In this document: positions 48,612-58,037 of the stretch, in pieces
Numbering within the stretch: position 1 is the first letter of the stretch
Layout of the letters: each line of letters begins with the position of its first letter
Assembly (NCBI GenBank): GCA_019752635.1
Contig: JAIELX010000001.1
Coordinates: forward strand, 186,001-250,000
Direction: 5' to 3'
From: Candidatus Obscuribacterales bacterium
Lineage (GTDB): Bacteria > Cyanobacteriota > Vampirovibrionia > Obscuribacterales > Obscuribacteraceae
DNA: 64,000 bases
Notes under the pieces: model-generated
The model's database searches: none
What the model was told of the DNA's origin: nothing
What the model saw: only the letters and a program-made list of their open reading frames with translations
Program-made: the position numbers and the translations under genes

Positions 48612-49232
48612 ATGAAGCAAATTCGGTTACTGGCAAGTTGTGTATCGGTAGCCCTGGCGTTCCTTGGCGGCCCGGCGCAGGCGCAAAACCAAGACCAGAA
48701 AGTTGTGCTTCAAACAACCAAAGGTCCGATCGTTTTGCGAGTCTTCTATAGCATGGTCCCCTATACTGCGGGCAACTTCCTGGACCTTGTGGGCAAAGGA
48801 TTTTACGACGGGCTCACTTTTCACCGCATCGAAAGCTGGTGTGTCCAGGGTGGTGACCCCAACGGTGATGGAACCGGCAATTATGTCGACCCCGCGACCG
48901 GGCAACCCCGCTATATTAACCTGGAGATCAATCGCAACCTGGCCCACGGCATTCCGGGGGTTTTAGCGATGGCTCGTGGCAACAATCGCAATTCCGCCAG
49001 CTGTCAGTTCTATATAACGAAATCTGTCATGCGTCAGCTTGATGGAAATTATGCTGTGTTCGGAAAAGTAATAGAGGGAATGAACACGGTCTATGCTCTG
49101 AGGCAAGGGGACCGAATTATTTCCGCCACTGTCGGTGGTGGCGGCGAACAGGCCGGCAACCCCGAGCCGCAGCAAGACTCCGGTAGTTACCAGGGTGGAC
49201 CACCGCCAAGATCGGTCGATTCCGGATTCTAG
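48612..49232 (+). CDS. Secreted cyclophilin-type peptidyl-prolyl isomerase
   Basis: The 206-aa product has a signal peptide (MKQIRLLASCVSVALAFLGG, cleavage near AQA) and a cyclophilin domain: TAGNFLDLVGKGFYDGLTFHR, then QGGDPNGDGTG, MARGNNRNSASCQFYI and FGKVIEGMNTV. The catalytic Arg in FHR and the Gln in QGGDP are present. It assists folding of exported proteins. A Gly/Gln/Ser-rich tail of 35 residues follows. The ATG at 48612 has AAGGGA upstream. Confidence 0.85.
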   Translation: MKQIRLLASCVSVALAFLGGPAQAQNQDQKVVLQTTKGPIVLRVFYSMVPYTAGNFLDLVGKGFYDGLTFHRIESWCVQGGDPNGDGTGNYVDPATGQPRYINLEINRNLAHGIPGVLAMARGNNRNSASCQFYITKSVMRQLDGNYAVFGKVIEGMNTVYALRQGDRIISATVGGGGEQAGNPEPQQDSGSYQGGPPPRSVDSGF

Positions 49233-49244
49233 GTCAAAACTAAA

Positions 49245-49271
49245 CCCGGCAACGCTTAGAGCGTCGCCGGG
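49245..49271 (+). terminator. Candidate terminator hairpin after the cyclophilin gene
   Basis: CCCGGCAACGC pairs with GCGTCGCCGGG (one mismatch) around a short loop, 13 bases after the stop. The T-rich tract (ATTTTCG) begins six bases later, so termination may be weak. The rest of the 290-base gap to the next gene is GC-rich without recognisable features. Confidence 0.5.
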
Positions 49272-49524
49272 CTCGCATTTTCGTGCGATTAAACCTGTGT
49301 GCGGACCGGGTAGTGTGCTCTGCCTGCTGGTCAGTGACCCCTTTTACATTCCTAACAATAATCACCAGTTGTGAGCACCGTGTGAGGACGAGGTCTGCCA
49401 CGATTTCCTGTTCGGGAGTCGGGGCGTGAGGCTCAGAGCCTCCCGCCGCCGTCCGGAACCCAGCGCGCCCGAGGCTCCGCGACTTCTGTTTACCGCACGT
49501 CGAAGCGGAGGTAAGGCTCGCTTC

Positions 49525-50598
49525 TTAGTGCGTTGCCAGCGATGCAGTGGCTGCATCGGGTTGAGTGGTTGCGGAGGTCGGGCGCATCAGGTAGTGAGAC
49601 ACTATCCATTCATTGCCGTCGGCATAGCCCCACAGCTCGGCGCATGCCAGGAAAAAGAGTTTCCACCACGCATACCATTTTATGTATTCCCGACCGTAAA
49701 CTTGCTTGAATAGCGCCTTCACGGCATCGGAGTTCTTGTACATGTTGCGCAGCCACTCTTCGGAGGTTCTGCTGTAGTGCTTGCCGTTCACGACCCACTG
49801 ACGATCGACTTTCATATCCTCGTTGAAATGCGTAAGCAGATCATCCGACGGCATTGTGCCCCCAGTGAAAAAATACTCCGTTAACCAATCGTTTCCATCA
49901 CGATTGATGTAGTGGTATGCGTATTTTCTGTGCGTGAAGATGTGAATGAAGAGCTGTCCGTCGTCCTTGAGCCAGCGTCGCACTTTTGCCAGCAGAAGCT
50001 TGTAGTTTTTCATATGCTCGAACATTTCGATTGAAACTATGCGATCGAACTTCTGCGGAGTGTCGAAGTGCACAATGTTCGCCGTGAGAATCGTCAAGTT
50101 GGTAAGTCCCAACTCCTTTGCACGGGAATCGATAAACTGTTTCTGAGTCGCTGAATTGGAAAGCCCTGTAACTTTGCTTCCGGGAAACTTCTCCGCCAGG
50201 TATAGCGACAATGATCCCCATCCGCACCCAAGCTCCAAGATTGTTTGTCCGTTGGTGATACCTGCGCGCTCAATGTAGAGGTCCAACATTGCAATTTCGG
50301 CCTGTTCCAAGGTTTTCGTCTCATCGGACCACAACGCGCAACTATACTTGAGCCGCGGACCAAGAACTAGCTGGTAGAACGCTGTCGGCACTTCGTAATG
50401 CTGTTTGTTCGCTGCATCAGTTTCGACCGCGATCGGCATGTTTTGCAGCTCTTGCACAAATGACGAGATCTTCTGTTGCTCTGCCGCGGGAGACTCGCTA
50501 GCTTCCTCTCGCAGTTTCTGTGCCAACATTCTCCGAATGCCGAATCGAATGATCGGTTCCGGCACTAAATCTGTTGCTAGCAAGTTGTAAATCGACAT
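49525..50598 (-). CDS. Cyclopropane-fatty-acid synthase-like SAM methyltransferase (short)
   Basis: The 357-aa product has the CFA synthase/SAM methyltransferase core: HYEVPTAFYQLVLGPRLKYS, TILELGCGWGSLSLYLAEKFP (SAM loop), VSIEMFEHM and a late GYADGNEWIVSHYLM segment. The N-terminal domain of classical CFA synthase is reduced. Such short relatives can methylate unsaturated phospholipid chains or other lipid groups. It is the last gene of the lipid cluster, nine bases after the DUF1295 gene. Exact product unknown. Confidence 0.8.
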   Translation of the reverse strand: MSIYNLLATDLVPEPIIRFGIRRMLAQKLREEASESPAAEQQKISSFVQELQNMPIAVETDAANKQHYEVPTAFYQLVLGPRLKYSCALWSDETKTLEQAEIAMLDLYIERAGITNGQTILELGCGWGSLSLYLAEKFPGSKVTGLSNSATQKQFIDSRAKELGLTNLTILTANIVHFDTPQKFDRIVSIEMFEHMKNYKLLLAKVRRWLKDDGQLFIHIFTHRKYAYHYINRDGNDWLTEYFFTGGTMPSDDLLTHFNEDMKVDRQWVVNGKHYSRTSEEWLRNMYKNSDAVKALFKQVYGREYIKWYAWWKLFFLACAELWGYADGNEWIVSHYLMRPTSATTQPDAATASLATH

Positions 50599-50606
50599 TG
50601 CCTTCC

Positions 50607-51422
50607 TTAGCCTTTAAGTTTGAACCACGGTATAAATGCGCTGGTAGTTTTTTGATAGTTAGCGTACTGCTCGCCTCTGGTCTTTGACGCGTGCTCTTCG
50701 GTCATCTTCACTCCGCTCACCTTGGTGAGAAGGTAAAGCATCAGAAGTGGTGCGTAAATGGTGAAAAGTCCGCCGGGACACCCGGCTGCTATAACGAAAA
50801 TTCCGACCCATACTAGCCATTCGAAAAAGTAGTTCGGGTGTCGCGAGTAATTCCACAACCCCGCAGAACACACTTTCCCTTTGTTATCCGGTTGCGATTT
50901 GAACTTGCGAAGCTGGTCATCCGCCGCCCACTCTCCCAGGAATCCAATTGAGCACAGCGCTCCGCCGATGTAGTCGTTCAGCCGCAGATGCGGTTCCTGG
51001 TCGGCAGCAATGACAGCCAACGGCATGCTCAATAGAATGATCAGCAGTCCCTGGAATTGAAATACCCAAAACATCATTTGCGACGCTTTCGCTCCCCAAG
51101 CTTCTCTCATCGCATGATAGCGCCCATCCTCATGCGGAAATTCGCGCATGAACCGGCCTGCTAAATAGAACGCAAGTCGCAGCGACCAGGGCAACACGGC
51201 TCCCAACAACAGCATCTTTCGATCGGGCGGACCTGCTTGTGTCATCGCAAACACAACCGCGAGCAGACCATAACTAGCCGCCCAGACGACGTCTACGATA
51301 CCTGCGTTCTTGATTCGTTCTCCGATAATCCAGAACACCACCATCACCGGCACAATAATTGATGCCGATGAAAGCAGGAACGAGAGCCAGGGTACGGGGG
51401 AGCCGTCCATCAAATCAATCAA
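50607..51422 (-). CDS. DUF1295 / steroid-5-alpha-reductase-like membrane enzyme
   Basis: The 271-aa integral membrane protein has about six hydrophobic segments and the family's C-terminal signature GLWNYSRHPNYFFEWLVWVG followed by Lys/Glu-rich HASKTRGEQYANYQ. The family includes ergosterol and steroid reductases, which use NADPH to reduce double bonds. In clusters with CFA synthases it is thought to modify unsaturated or branched fatty acyl chains. It overlaps the upstream methyltransferase gene by eight bases. Confidence 0.75.
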   Translation of the reverse strand: MIDLMDGSPVPWLSFLLSSASIIVPVMVVFWIIGERIKNAGIVDVVWAASYGLLAVVFAMTQAGPPDRKMLLLGAVLPWSLRLAFYLAGRFMREFPHEDGRYHAMREAWGAKASQMMFWVFQFQGLLIILLSMPLAVIAADQEPHLRLNDYIGGALCSIGFLGEWAADDQLRKFKSQPDNKGKVCSAGLWNYSRHPNYFFEWLVWVGIFVIAAGCPGGLFTIYAPLLMLYLLTKVSGVKMTEEHASKTRGEQYANYQKTTSAFIPWFKLKG

Positions 51423-52704
51423 CCAGGGTTAAGTTGTTGGGGCGAGTAAAGACGGCTTGCGCCACGGAGACGTTGCGCATGGAAAAAGCCGCGCTGCAAT
51501 ATTGCAAGTAATAGTTCCATTTGCGAATGAAGCGGTCGTCAAAGCCGAGTTCCCGCACTTCAGCGAGCTTTGCGTTGAAGCGCACATACCACTCATCCAG
51601 CGTGCGCATGTAACTCAGCCCCATATCTTCCAACTCAAAGAGAGAAAGATCCGAGGTGCGATTCATGGCTTGCACAACCCTTCCTACCGAGGGAAGAAGT
51701 GACCCCGGAAAAATGTACTTCTGAATGAAGTCCACGTTGTCGCGCAGCAACTCATAGCGGCTGTCCGGGCAGGTGATCATTTGAATGGCGACCAGTCCTT
51801 GTGGCTTGAGCACTCTTGCTATCGTGGCTGCATAGGTGTCCATAAACTTGTCGCCGACGGCCTCGATCATCTCAACGGAAACGACCTTGTCGTACTGACC
51901 TTTCAAATCACGATAGTCGCAGATTTCGATTGTGATTTTGTCGGCGACTTCCGATTCCCTGATGCGTTTCGACGCATAGTCAAACTGCGCCTGAGAAATT
52001 GTGATGGTGTGCACGCGGCAACCGTAATTTCGCGCTGCATGGATTGAAAACGCTCCCCAGCCGGAGCCGATTTCCAGCAGATGATCTTCCGGATTCAATT
52101 TCAGTTTGCGACAAAGAGCATCAATCTTCTCAATCTGCGCCTCTTCGAGCGACTCTTCCGGGCTCTGGAACTTAGCGCTGGAATAAGTCATGCTGGGATC
52201 GAGAAACAGCTCGAAGAACGCGTTGCTTAAATCATAGTGCTCTTTGATGTTGCGACGACTGCCGGAAAAATTGTTTTCACGTGTCAGGTGAATCAATCGA
52301 TTGATCTTGCCGAACAAGTTGACGGCAAGTTTCTTTTGCGCCGAACCTTCAAGTACAGTCGAGTTCTCAATGTTCAAAACGAACCACTGGACAACGGCTT
52401 TCAGGTCCGGCGTGTCCCAGTCTCCGTCCATGTAGGCTTCTGAAAATCCTATGTGTCCGAACAAAACCGCCTTCTTCCAGAACTCTTGCGATCGCACGTT
52501 TATCACGGCGCTGTACTTGCTGCCCGGCTCGTTGCCAAGATTCTCGATCGTGCCGTCTGGCAGACGCAGCTGCATGTGACCCAGAGGAAGGTCCTTCAAC
52601 GCCGACAAAAGAATTCGCTTGCAGGTTCGTGCAATGAGTCCCGGCGGTGGCAGTTCTGCTAACGCCTCGAGCTTATTTTCTGCGCATGTCTTACTGCTGG
52701 TCAT
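51415..52704 (-). CDS. Cyclopropane-fatty-acyl-phospholipid synthase-like
   Basis: The 429-aa full-length CFA synthase has the N-terminal domain (GFSEAYMDGDWDTPDLKAVV), IKEHYDLSNAFFELFLDPS, the SAM loop LLEIGSGWGAFSIHAA, VVSVEMIEAVG, and YIFPGSLLPS ... LSYMRTLDEW near the end. It transfers a methylene group from SAM to cis double bonds in phospholipid acyl chains. A partly similar, shorter paralogue lies downstream. The ATG has GGAGCCC-type upstream sequence. Confidence 0.85.
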   Translation of the reverse strand: MTSSKTCAENKLEALAELPPPGLIARTCKRILLSALKDLPLGHMQLRLPDGTIENLGNEPGSKYSAVINVRSQEFWKKAVLFGHIGFSEAYMDGDWDTPDLKAVVQWFVLNIENSTVLEGSAQKKLAVNLFGKINRLIHLTRENNFSGSRRNIKEHYDLSNAFFELFLDPSMTYSSAKFQSPEESLEEAQIEKIDALCRKLKLNPEDHLLEIGSGWGAFSIHAARNYGCRVHTITISQAQFDYASKRIRESEVADKITIEICDYRDLKGQYDKVVSVEMIEAVGDKFMDTYAATIARVLKPQGLVAIQMITCPDSRYELLRDNVDFIQKYIFPGSLLPSVGRVVQAMNRTSDLSLFELEDMGLSYMRTLDEWYVRFNAKLAEVRELGFDDRFIRKWNYYLQYCSAAFSMRNVSVAQAVFTRPNNLTLVD

Positions 52705-52735
52705 AGCGGGCTCCTGATGGTCTTTAACTTTAGTC

Positions 52736-53602
52736 CTAGCCTGATTCCTTTAGACTTTCTGCATTCCCGGGAGGCGTTCCGCGCGGAAGATTCTGTATGC
52801 TTTTGTGTGGAAGCAAGACGCCCTGCTGCAAGTGTGGATTCGCTTCTTTTGCGTGGTAAGGTACGCGTTTTAGCCAGAGAAGAAGCGCGTGCCAGTGGAT
52901 CAGTCCGATGATTTGCAGCGGTACAATCGGATAGCGCAAAGTCGCAATCAGCAATGCAGCCGAGGAGAGTTTCCTTCTCGTCCCGGTCATGGTGCTCATC
53001 AGCTCAGTAGATCCCGTTGCCGTTTTGGTATCTACGTGCAGGTTTAAGATTTTTCCGGGCAGATCCAGTCTGAACTCAAAGCCGTTTTGCAGTTGGCTAA
53101 ATGGTGAAACATAGAAAAGCTTCGTGCCGGTTCCTGCGAACCGAGTCCGCGACGGCGATTCCGCTGAGTCATTCATGACAAGTGGAATGGTAAACAACTT
53201 GCGCTCGCCAAAAGTATTGTGTACTTCGGCAACAGCGCATAGTGGCTTATCTTCTTCTCCGAGGCAGAAAAAGAATGACACCGGGTTGAAAACATATCCG
53301 AATACTCGCAAGTTTGTAAGCAGCATCGCTCGCTTGAGAGGCAGGTCCAAACCCTGATCTTGCAAGTATTCGCGCAGCTTCTGCATGACGGGGCGGTCGT
53401 CATCTGCGAGGTGGTCGCGGTCATAGAAACTGTAAACGCCGTGACTATTCCAGCCAAAAAGCTTGCTGCTTTGTTTCAGAGCAGGTAGTTCATTCAAGTC
53501 TAAACAGAACAGAAACAGATTGTAGGCGAATTCGTGTTGCGCGGGAAACAGTCTCTTGTGCCAAATGCGAACGTTGTACATGCAGGACTCTAGGCTGTGC
53601 AT
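52736..53602 (-). CDS. DUF1365 family protein
   Basis: The 288-aa product matches DUF1365: MYNVRIWHKRLFPAQHEFAY near the start, NLRVFGYVFNPVSFFFCL and EVHNTFGERKLF, and a C-terminal hydrophobic helix (PLQIIGLIHWHALLLWL). Members nearly always occur beside an FAD oxidoreductase and a CFA-like synthase; function is not proven. The ATG at 53602 has GGGAG upstream and overlaps the oxidoreductase gene by 13 bases. Confidence 0.8.
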   Translation of the reverse strand: MHSLESCMYNVRIWHKRLFPAQHEFAYNLFLFCLDLNELPALKQSSKLFGWNSHGVYSFYDRDHLADDDRPVMQKLREYLQDQGLDLPLKRAMLLTNLRVFGYVFNPVSFFFCLGEEDKPLCAVAEVHNTFGERKLFTIPLVMNDSAESPSRTRFAGTGTKLFYVSPFSQLQNGFEFRLDLPGKILNLHVDTKTATGSTELMSTMTGTRRKLSSAALLIATLRYPIVPLQIIGLIHWHALLLWLKRVPYHAKEANPHLQQGVLLPHKSIQNLPRGTPPGNAESLKESG

Positions 53603-54861
53603 ACCGGGTCTCCCAGTAGCTTGGAGCACAGATTTACCGCAGACGTGTAAGCATCTTCATGAAAGCCGTAAGCGAAATAACTGCCGCAGAAACGAATTAG
53701 TCTGTCTTCCGTATTCAGTAAGTGAAGGTCGCTCTGCGCCCGCGCGGTGTTGCTGTCGAACACTGGATGTGTATAGGTGATGCGTTTGAGTATTGTTCGT
53801 TCGTCGACCAAGTGATTGGCATTGAGCGAAACGAAGTAGTTCAATTTCTTTGAGACGTTCTGCAGTCTATTCATCCAGTAATGGGTCGTGGGAATGAGCG
53901 AGCCATTCTGTTGCTCGATTCTGTAGTTCCATGCAGCCCAGCACCTTCCGGTCGCGGGCATCACTCTGCGATCCGTGTGTAGTAGTGTGTGATTGGTGCT
54001 GTAAGTGAAGTGCTTCAAAAGCTTTTGTTCAAGGTCACTCGGATTAGCCAGCATCTTTAATGACTCGTCGGCGTGCGCTGCCATGATAACCAGATCAAAT
54101 TCATACTGTTCGTTGTTTGCCAGTGTAACTTGAACCTTGCCGTCGCGCTCAAGCACGCGGGACACGGGCACGCCCAGTTTGATCTTGTGTGCAAAGGGCG
54201 CTGTTAGTTTTTTGACGTATTCTTTGGCGCCGCCGGTAACGGTGAACCATTGCAAGTGTCCATCCAGACCGGCATTAAATCTGTGATTGTGGAAGAATCG
54301 CAATAGAGTTGCAGCGGGAAACTGAAGCATGAGGCCTGGTGGGGTCGACCAAATGGCGCTGCCCATCGGCAATAGGTACAGGTCCAACAGCTGCTTGCTA
54401 AAGCCGTGTCTGTCAGCATAACCCTGAATCGTCAAGTCTGCTAACCAGGGTTGGTTATAGTCTAGCTCGGCCTGTTTGTTGAACCGGTCAAGTTCAAAGG
54501 CGAACTGCCAGAATGCCGGATTAAGGACATTCTTTCGTTGTCCGAAAACCTGATTGAGACTTGAGCCGCACCACTCGGTGTCTTTGGGTTTGTGCTGTAC
54601 GCTAAACGACATGTCTGTTGCAAATGTGCTGACTTGCAGATCAAGAAAGAGTCTTGTCAGATTCGGATAGGTGACAGGATTGTAGACCATGAAGCCTGTG
54701 TCGATAGGCACGGACCTTCCGTCTTCATCAACCTCAACTGTGTTCGTATGACCTCCGGCGTAGGCATTGCCGTCGAACACCGTAACATCAAATTGCTTTT
54801 GAAGCAGATGGGCACTGCCCAGTCCTGCTACGCCAGCGCCCACGATGGCCACTCGTTTCAT
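53590..54861 (-). CDS. FAD-dependent amine-oxidase-like oxidoreductase
   Basis: The 423-aa product begins with the dinucleotide-binding motif KRVAIVGAGVAGLGSAHLL, followed by the second FAD segment AGGHTNTVEVDEDG and a flavin-binding C-terminus (RFCGSYFAYGFHEDAYTSAV). These oxidoreductases accompany DUF1365 and CFA-like methyltransferases; some relatives desaturate methylated fatty acids on the way to furan fatty acids (from memory of UfaD). The ATG at 54861 overlaps the desaturase stop (ATGA). Confidence 0.8.
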   Translation of the reverse strand: MKRVAIVGAGVAGLGSAHLLQKQFDVTVFDGNAYAGGHTNTVEVDEDGRSVPIDTGFMVYNPVTYPNLTRLFLDLQVSTFATDMSFSVQHKPKDTEWCGSSLNQVFGQRKNVLNPAFWQFAFELDRFNKQAELDYNQPWLADLTIQGYADRHGFSKQLLDLYLLPMGSAIWSTPPGLMLQFPAATLLRFFHNHRFNAGLDGHLQWFTVTGGAKEYVKKLTAPFAHKIKLGVPVSRVLERDGKVQVTLANNEQYEFDLVIMAAHADESLKMLANPSDLEQKLLKHFTYSTNHTLLHTDRRVMPATGRCWAAWNYRIEQQNGSLIPTTHYWMNRLQNVSKKLNYFVSLNANHLVDERTILKRITYTHPVFDSNTARAQSDLHLLNTEDRLIRFCGSYFAYGFHEDAYTSAVNLCSKLLGDPVCTA

Positions 54862-55847
54862 TGGCTCACCGTAACGGGCTTGGAGTCTGTACTCTCGCTG
54901 ATGAAGGCGCTGGGCGGCGTGTGATGTAAGTTCCATACAAGACCGACCTTACTCATGGCTTTCAGAATCAGGTAAGTTACGTCCAGCTCCCACCAGAAAA
55001 TTCCCTGACTTGTGGCACCGGGAAACTTGTGATGATTGTTGTGCCAGCCTTCACCCAAGGTAAAAATCGCAAGGAGCCAATTATTTTTGCTGTCGTCGTC
55101 CGTGTTGAACCGGCGAGATCCGAACTTGTGCGCCAGTGAGTTAATGCATGCGGTGCCGTGAAAGAGCACTACCGTACTGATGAAAAACCCCCAGACTACC
55201 ATTTGCCACCCGGAAGTATTCAACTCGGGCATTGTTGCTTGCAGCCAGCTTCCGGCTGCGAAAAGCGACACTCCAAGAAGCACCGGTGGCAGCCAGTCGA
55301 AGCGGTTTACCAATACCAGTTCAGGGTATCGTGCCAGATCGGGTATCACCGCATAGTTTGTCGGCATGTTTGAGCTGGAAGTGATCCAGCCAATGTGACT
55401 CCAGACAAAACTGCGGGTCACTGGAGAGTGAATGTCGCCTTCCTTATCGGCTTCTCTGTGATGGCACCGATGATGGGCAGCCCACCAGAGTGGACCTCGC
55501 TGCACCGCTGTTGCGCCCATCACGGCGAATGCAAATTGCATAAAGCGCGAGGTTTTGTATGTGCGGTGAGAAAAGTAACGATGGTAGAAGGCGGTGATGG
55601 CGAACATGCGTAGCCAGTAGAGTGCAACGGCCGTGCCGACTGCAACGGCGGAAGTGCCTGTCCACAGGACTCCCAGGCATGCTGCATGCAGGAATACAAA
55701 AGGAATGCAACGGTCAATCTCCACTTCCTTTGCGCCGCGCATCACCTTCTGTGCGCCTTCCGGAAAGTAGTCGGAGTCCAAAAATCGAAAGCAACGAGCC
55801 AGCAACACAAGAGAATTGCCGACTGCCTTTACTGGACTAGCAGGCAT
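54858..55847 (-). CDS. Acyl-CoA/acyl-lipid delta-9-type fatty acid desaturase
   Basis: The 329-aa integral membrane product has the three histidine boxes of the SCD/DesC group: HRYFSH, WWAAHHRCHH and GEGWHNNHHKFP, separated by hydrophobic segments. It inserts a cis double bond into fatty acyl chains, supplying substrates for the CFA-like synthases downstream. It heads the six-gene minus-strand cluster, with GGAGA upstream of the ATG. Confidence 0.9.
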   Translation of the reverse strand: MPASPVKAVGNSLVLLARCFRFLDSDYFPEGAQKVMRGAKEVEIDRCIPFVFLHAACLGVLWTGTSAVAVGTAVALYWLRMFAITAFYHRYFSHRTYKTSRFMQFAFAVMGATAVQRGPLWWAAHHRCHHREADKEGDIHSPVTRSFVWSHIGWITSSSNMPTNYAVIPDLARYPELVLVNRFDWLPPVLLGVSLFAAGSWLQATMPELNTSGWQMVVWGFFISTVVLFHGTACINSLAHKFGSRRFNTDDDSKNNWLLAIFTLGEGWHNNHHKFPGATSQGIFWWELDVTYLILKAMSKVGLVWNLHHTPPSAFISESTDSKPVTVSQ

Positions 55848-55889
55848 CTAAGGTCTCCATTGCTCTGTTTCAATTCCCAAGTGTATGCA

Positions 55890-56423
55890 TTATACCGCTG
55901 GTTTTGCGAGTTCGCGCTCGATGCTTCTCTTCAGTTCCGCAAAGTCTGCGTCTGTATAACCGACAGAGGTGAACACCACTTTTCCGTTCTTGCCAATCAG
56001 GAAGTTGCGCGGAATGCCTCTTACGGCAAACTTGTTGAACACCTCCCGTTTCGGGTCGCCGGCCATTGGGACCGTAAGTTTTTGCTTGCTCTTGAACTCT
56101 TTGATTTCAGCTGTAGAGTGCTCTCTACCCAACACGAGCACGGCCAGTCCCTGATCTTTGTATTTTTGCCAGACGTCTTTCTCCACTAATGGAAGCTCCT
56201 TGCGGCATGGCGGGCACCAGGTCGCAAAAAGGTTGACCAGAAGTACTTTCCCTCTGTACGACGAAAGGGAGACCTGTGCATTGTCCGTGGTTACGGCTGA
56301 AAACGCAGGAGCCGCGTCGCCTGGTTTCACTTTGCATTCGCTATCAACCTCTGCTGCGATGCTGGGCAGAGCGCAGAGCATTAGACTGAATGCGGATAGA
56401 ACTTTTCGGCTTGGGAAGTTCAT
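55890..56423 (-). CDS. TlpA/ResA-like thioredoxin
   Basis: The 177-aa product has a signal or anchor helix (VLSAFSLMLCALPSIA), then a thioredoxin-like fold with CxxC active site in NLFATWCPPCRKELP and the cis-Pro segment GIPRNFLIGKNG. It reduces periplasmic disulfides, for example in cytochrome c maturation or stress repair. ATG at 56423 with AAAGGA upstream. It is 42 bases downstream-facing from the desaturase start, so probably a separate transcript unit upstream of the lipid cluster. Confidence 0.8.
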   Translation of the reverse strand: MNFPSRKVLSAFSLMLCALPSIAAEVDSECKVKPGDAAPAFSAVTTDNAQVSLSSYRGKVLLVNLFATWCPPCRKELPLVEKDVWQKYKDQGLAVLVLGREHSTAEIKEFKSKQKLTVPMAGDPKREVFNKFAVRGIPRNFLIGKNGKVVFTSVGYTDADFAELKRSIERELAKPAV

Positions 56424-56564
56424 GTGGTTATCCTTTCTTCGCATGCCATGCATGATTTTCAAGAACTACGCGTTGCAGGGACGCGAGCGCGGGAACCGCT
56501 TTAGCGCCGGAGCCATATTAAGTATAGACCCGACGGTGTTGTCGAAGGTTTTTTGCGCGAATTA

Positions 56565-56595
56565 AACCTGGATGTTCTGAGCATACATCCAGGTT
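56565..56595 (-). terminator. Candidate terminator of dnaB
   Basis: AACCTGGATGT (56565-56575) and ACATCCAGGTT (56585-56595) form a perfect 11-pair stem. On the minus strand TTAATT follows, a modest T-run. It lies between dnaB and the thioredoxin gene. Confidence 0.55.
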
Positions 56596-56636
56596 ATGGA
56601 TTCTGTGTGGAGCTTCGTTTTTCGTGCGGCGGACGA

Positions 56637-58037
56637 CTAGGCGTAGGTTTGAACGTTTGCTTTATTCAGAAAACGTGTGATGCTGGCTTGATAGAGCAGT
56701 TCTACCGTGCCGACCGGGCCGTTCCGTTGCTTGGCGATAATGATTTCAGCCTCGCCTTTTTGTTCGCTTTCTTTGTTGTAGTACTCATCGCGATAGATGA
56801 ACATCACAATGTCTGCATCTTGCTCGATTGAGCCGGATTCTCTCAAGTCGGAAAGCATCGGGCGCTTGTTGGGGCGCGATTCAACTGCGCGGGAAAGCTG
56901 CGAAAGTGCGATAACAGGGACGTTCAATTCCCGTGCCAGGGTTTTGAGACCGCGGGAGATTTCTGCTACCTCCTGCGTGCGGTTGTCGGAACCGCCTTTG
57001 CTTCGTCCTTGCATGAGCTGGATGTAGTCGATTACTATCAGTCCGAGATCTTTCATCTCAGTTTTCAGCCTTCGACATTTTGCGCGAATATCCAACACGG
57101 TGACCGCCGGCGTGTCATCGATGTAAATTGGCGCTTCACCTAGTCGGCCCATGGCATCGGCAAGTGAACTCCAGTCATTTGTGTGAAGCAAGCCTGTCCG
57201 AAGTTTGTTCATGTCAAGGCGAGCTTCGCTGCACAGCAAACGTTGTACGAGCTGTTCCTTGGACATTTCCAGGCTGAAGACTGCTACCGGCGCATTTTCT
57301 TGAACCCCGGCGTGTTGTGCCAGGTTTAGCACGAAAGCTGTTTTACCCATTGAAGGGCGAGCCGCCAGGATAACCAGGTCGGACTTTTGCCAGCCGGAAG
57401 TCATTTCGTCTAGATCGTAAAAACCTGTGGAGAGTCCCGATAGTGCGTCTCTGTTCTCATAGCGTTTTTCAATTCGTGCGAAAGATTCGTTGACGATGTC
57501 GCCCACGTGTGTCAGTGCGCCCATATCGCGATTTTGAGCAATGCTGAAGATTAATCTCTCAGCCTTATCTACCGCCATGTCCGCGTCGATTTCTTCGTAG
57601 CAGGTCTGGACTATTTCGGTGCCGGCAGAAATCAAACTGCGCAGGAGCGATTTTTCGCCGACGGTCTTAGCATAGTATTCGGCATTAGCAGTGGTGGCAA
57701 CTGACATCGCTAAGTCGGTCAGATATTGTCTGCCGCCTACGCCATCGAGCTTGCCCTGGTCTTTCAGCACCTGAGAAACGGTGACGATGTCTACCGGTTC
57801 ATTTTTTTCGAACAAGTCGCGGATTGCTGCGTAAATGATTTGGTGCGCCTTCCGATAGAATTGCTCGGCCTGCACCATATCAATTACTTTTGTGATGGTT
57901 TCCGGGTTGACCAGCAGCGAACCGAGAACGGCCTGTTCGGCTTCGACTGATTGAGGCGGAATGCGCTCAAGGGTGGTCTCGGATAATGTCATCTCCGGTT
58001 TGGGACCTTCATCTCGCCGGCGAGATCTTTCTGCCAT
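56637..58037 (-). CDS. dnaB: Replicative DNA helicase DnaB
   Basis: The 466-aa product has the DnaB N-terminal domain (PPQSVEAEQAVLGSLLVN), linker, and RecA-like helicase with Walker A AARPSMGKTAFVLN, Walker B GLIVIDYIQLM, and the DNA-binding/arginine-finger region RGLKTLARELNVPVI and SDLRESGSIEQDADIVMF. The hexamer unwinds the chromosome fork. No intein is present. It starts at an ATG upstream of which lies a 500-base gap shared with acs. Confidence 0.95.
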   Translation of the reverse strand: MAERSRRRDEGPKPEMTLSETTLERIPPQSVEAEQAVLGSLLVNPETITKVIDMVQAEQFYRKAHQIIYAAIRDLFEKNEPVDIVTVSQVLKDQGKLDGVGGRQYLTDLAMSVATTANAEYYAKTVGEKSLLRSLISAGTEIVQTCYEEIDADMAVDKAERLIFSIAQNRDMGALTHVGDIVNESFARIEKRYENRDALSGLSTGFYDLDEMTSGWQKSDLVILAARPSMGKTAFVLNLAQHAGVQENAPVAVFSLEMSKEQLVQRLLCSEARLDMNKLRTGLLHTNDWSSLADAMGRLGEAPIYIDDTPAVTVLDIRAKCRRLKTEMKDLGLIVIDYIQLMQGRSKGGSDNRTQEVAEISRGLKTLARELNVPVIALSQLSRAVESRPNKRPMLSDLRESGSIEQDADIVMFIYRDEYYNKESEQKGEAEIIIAKQRNGPVGTVELLYQASITRFLNKANVQTYA

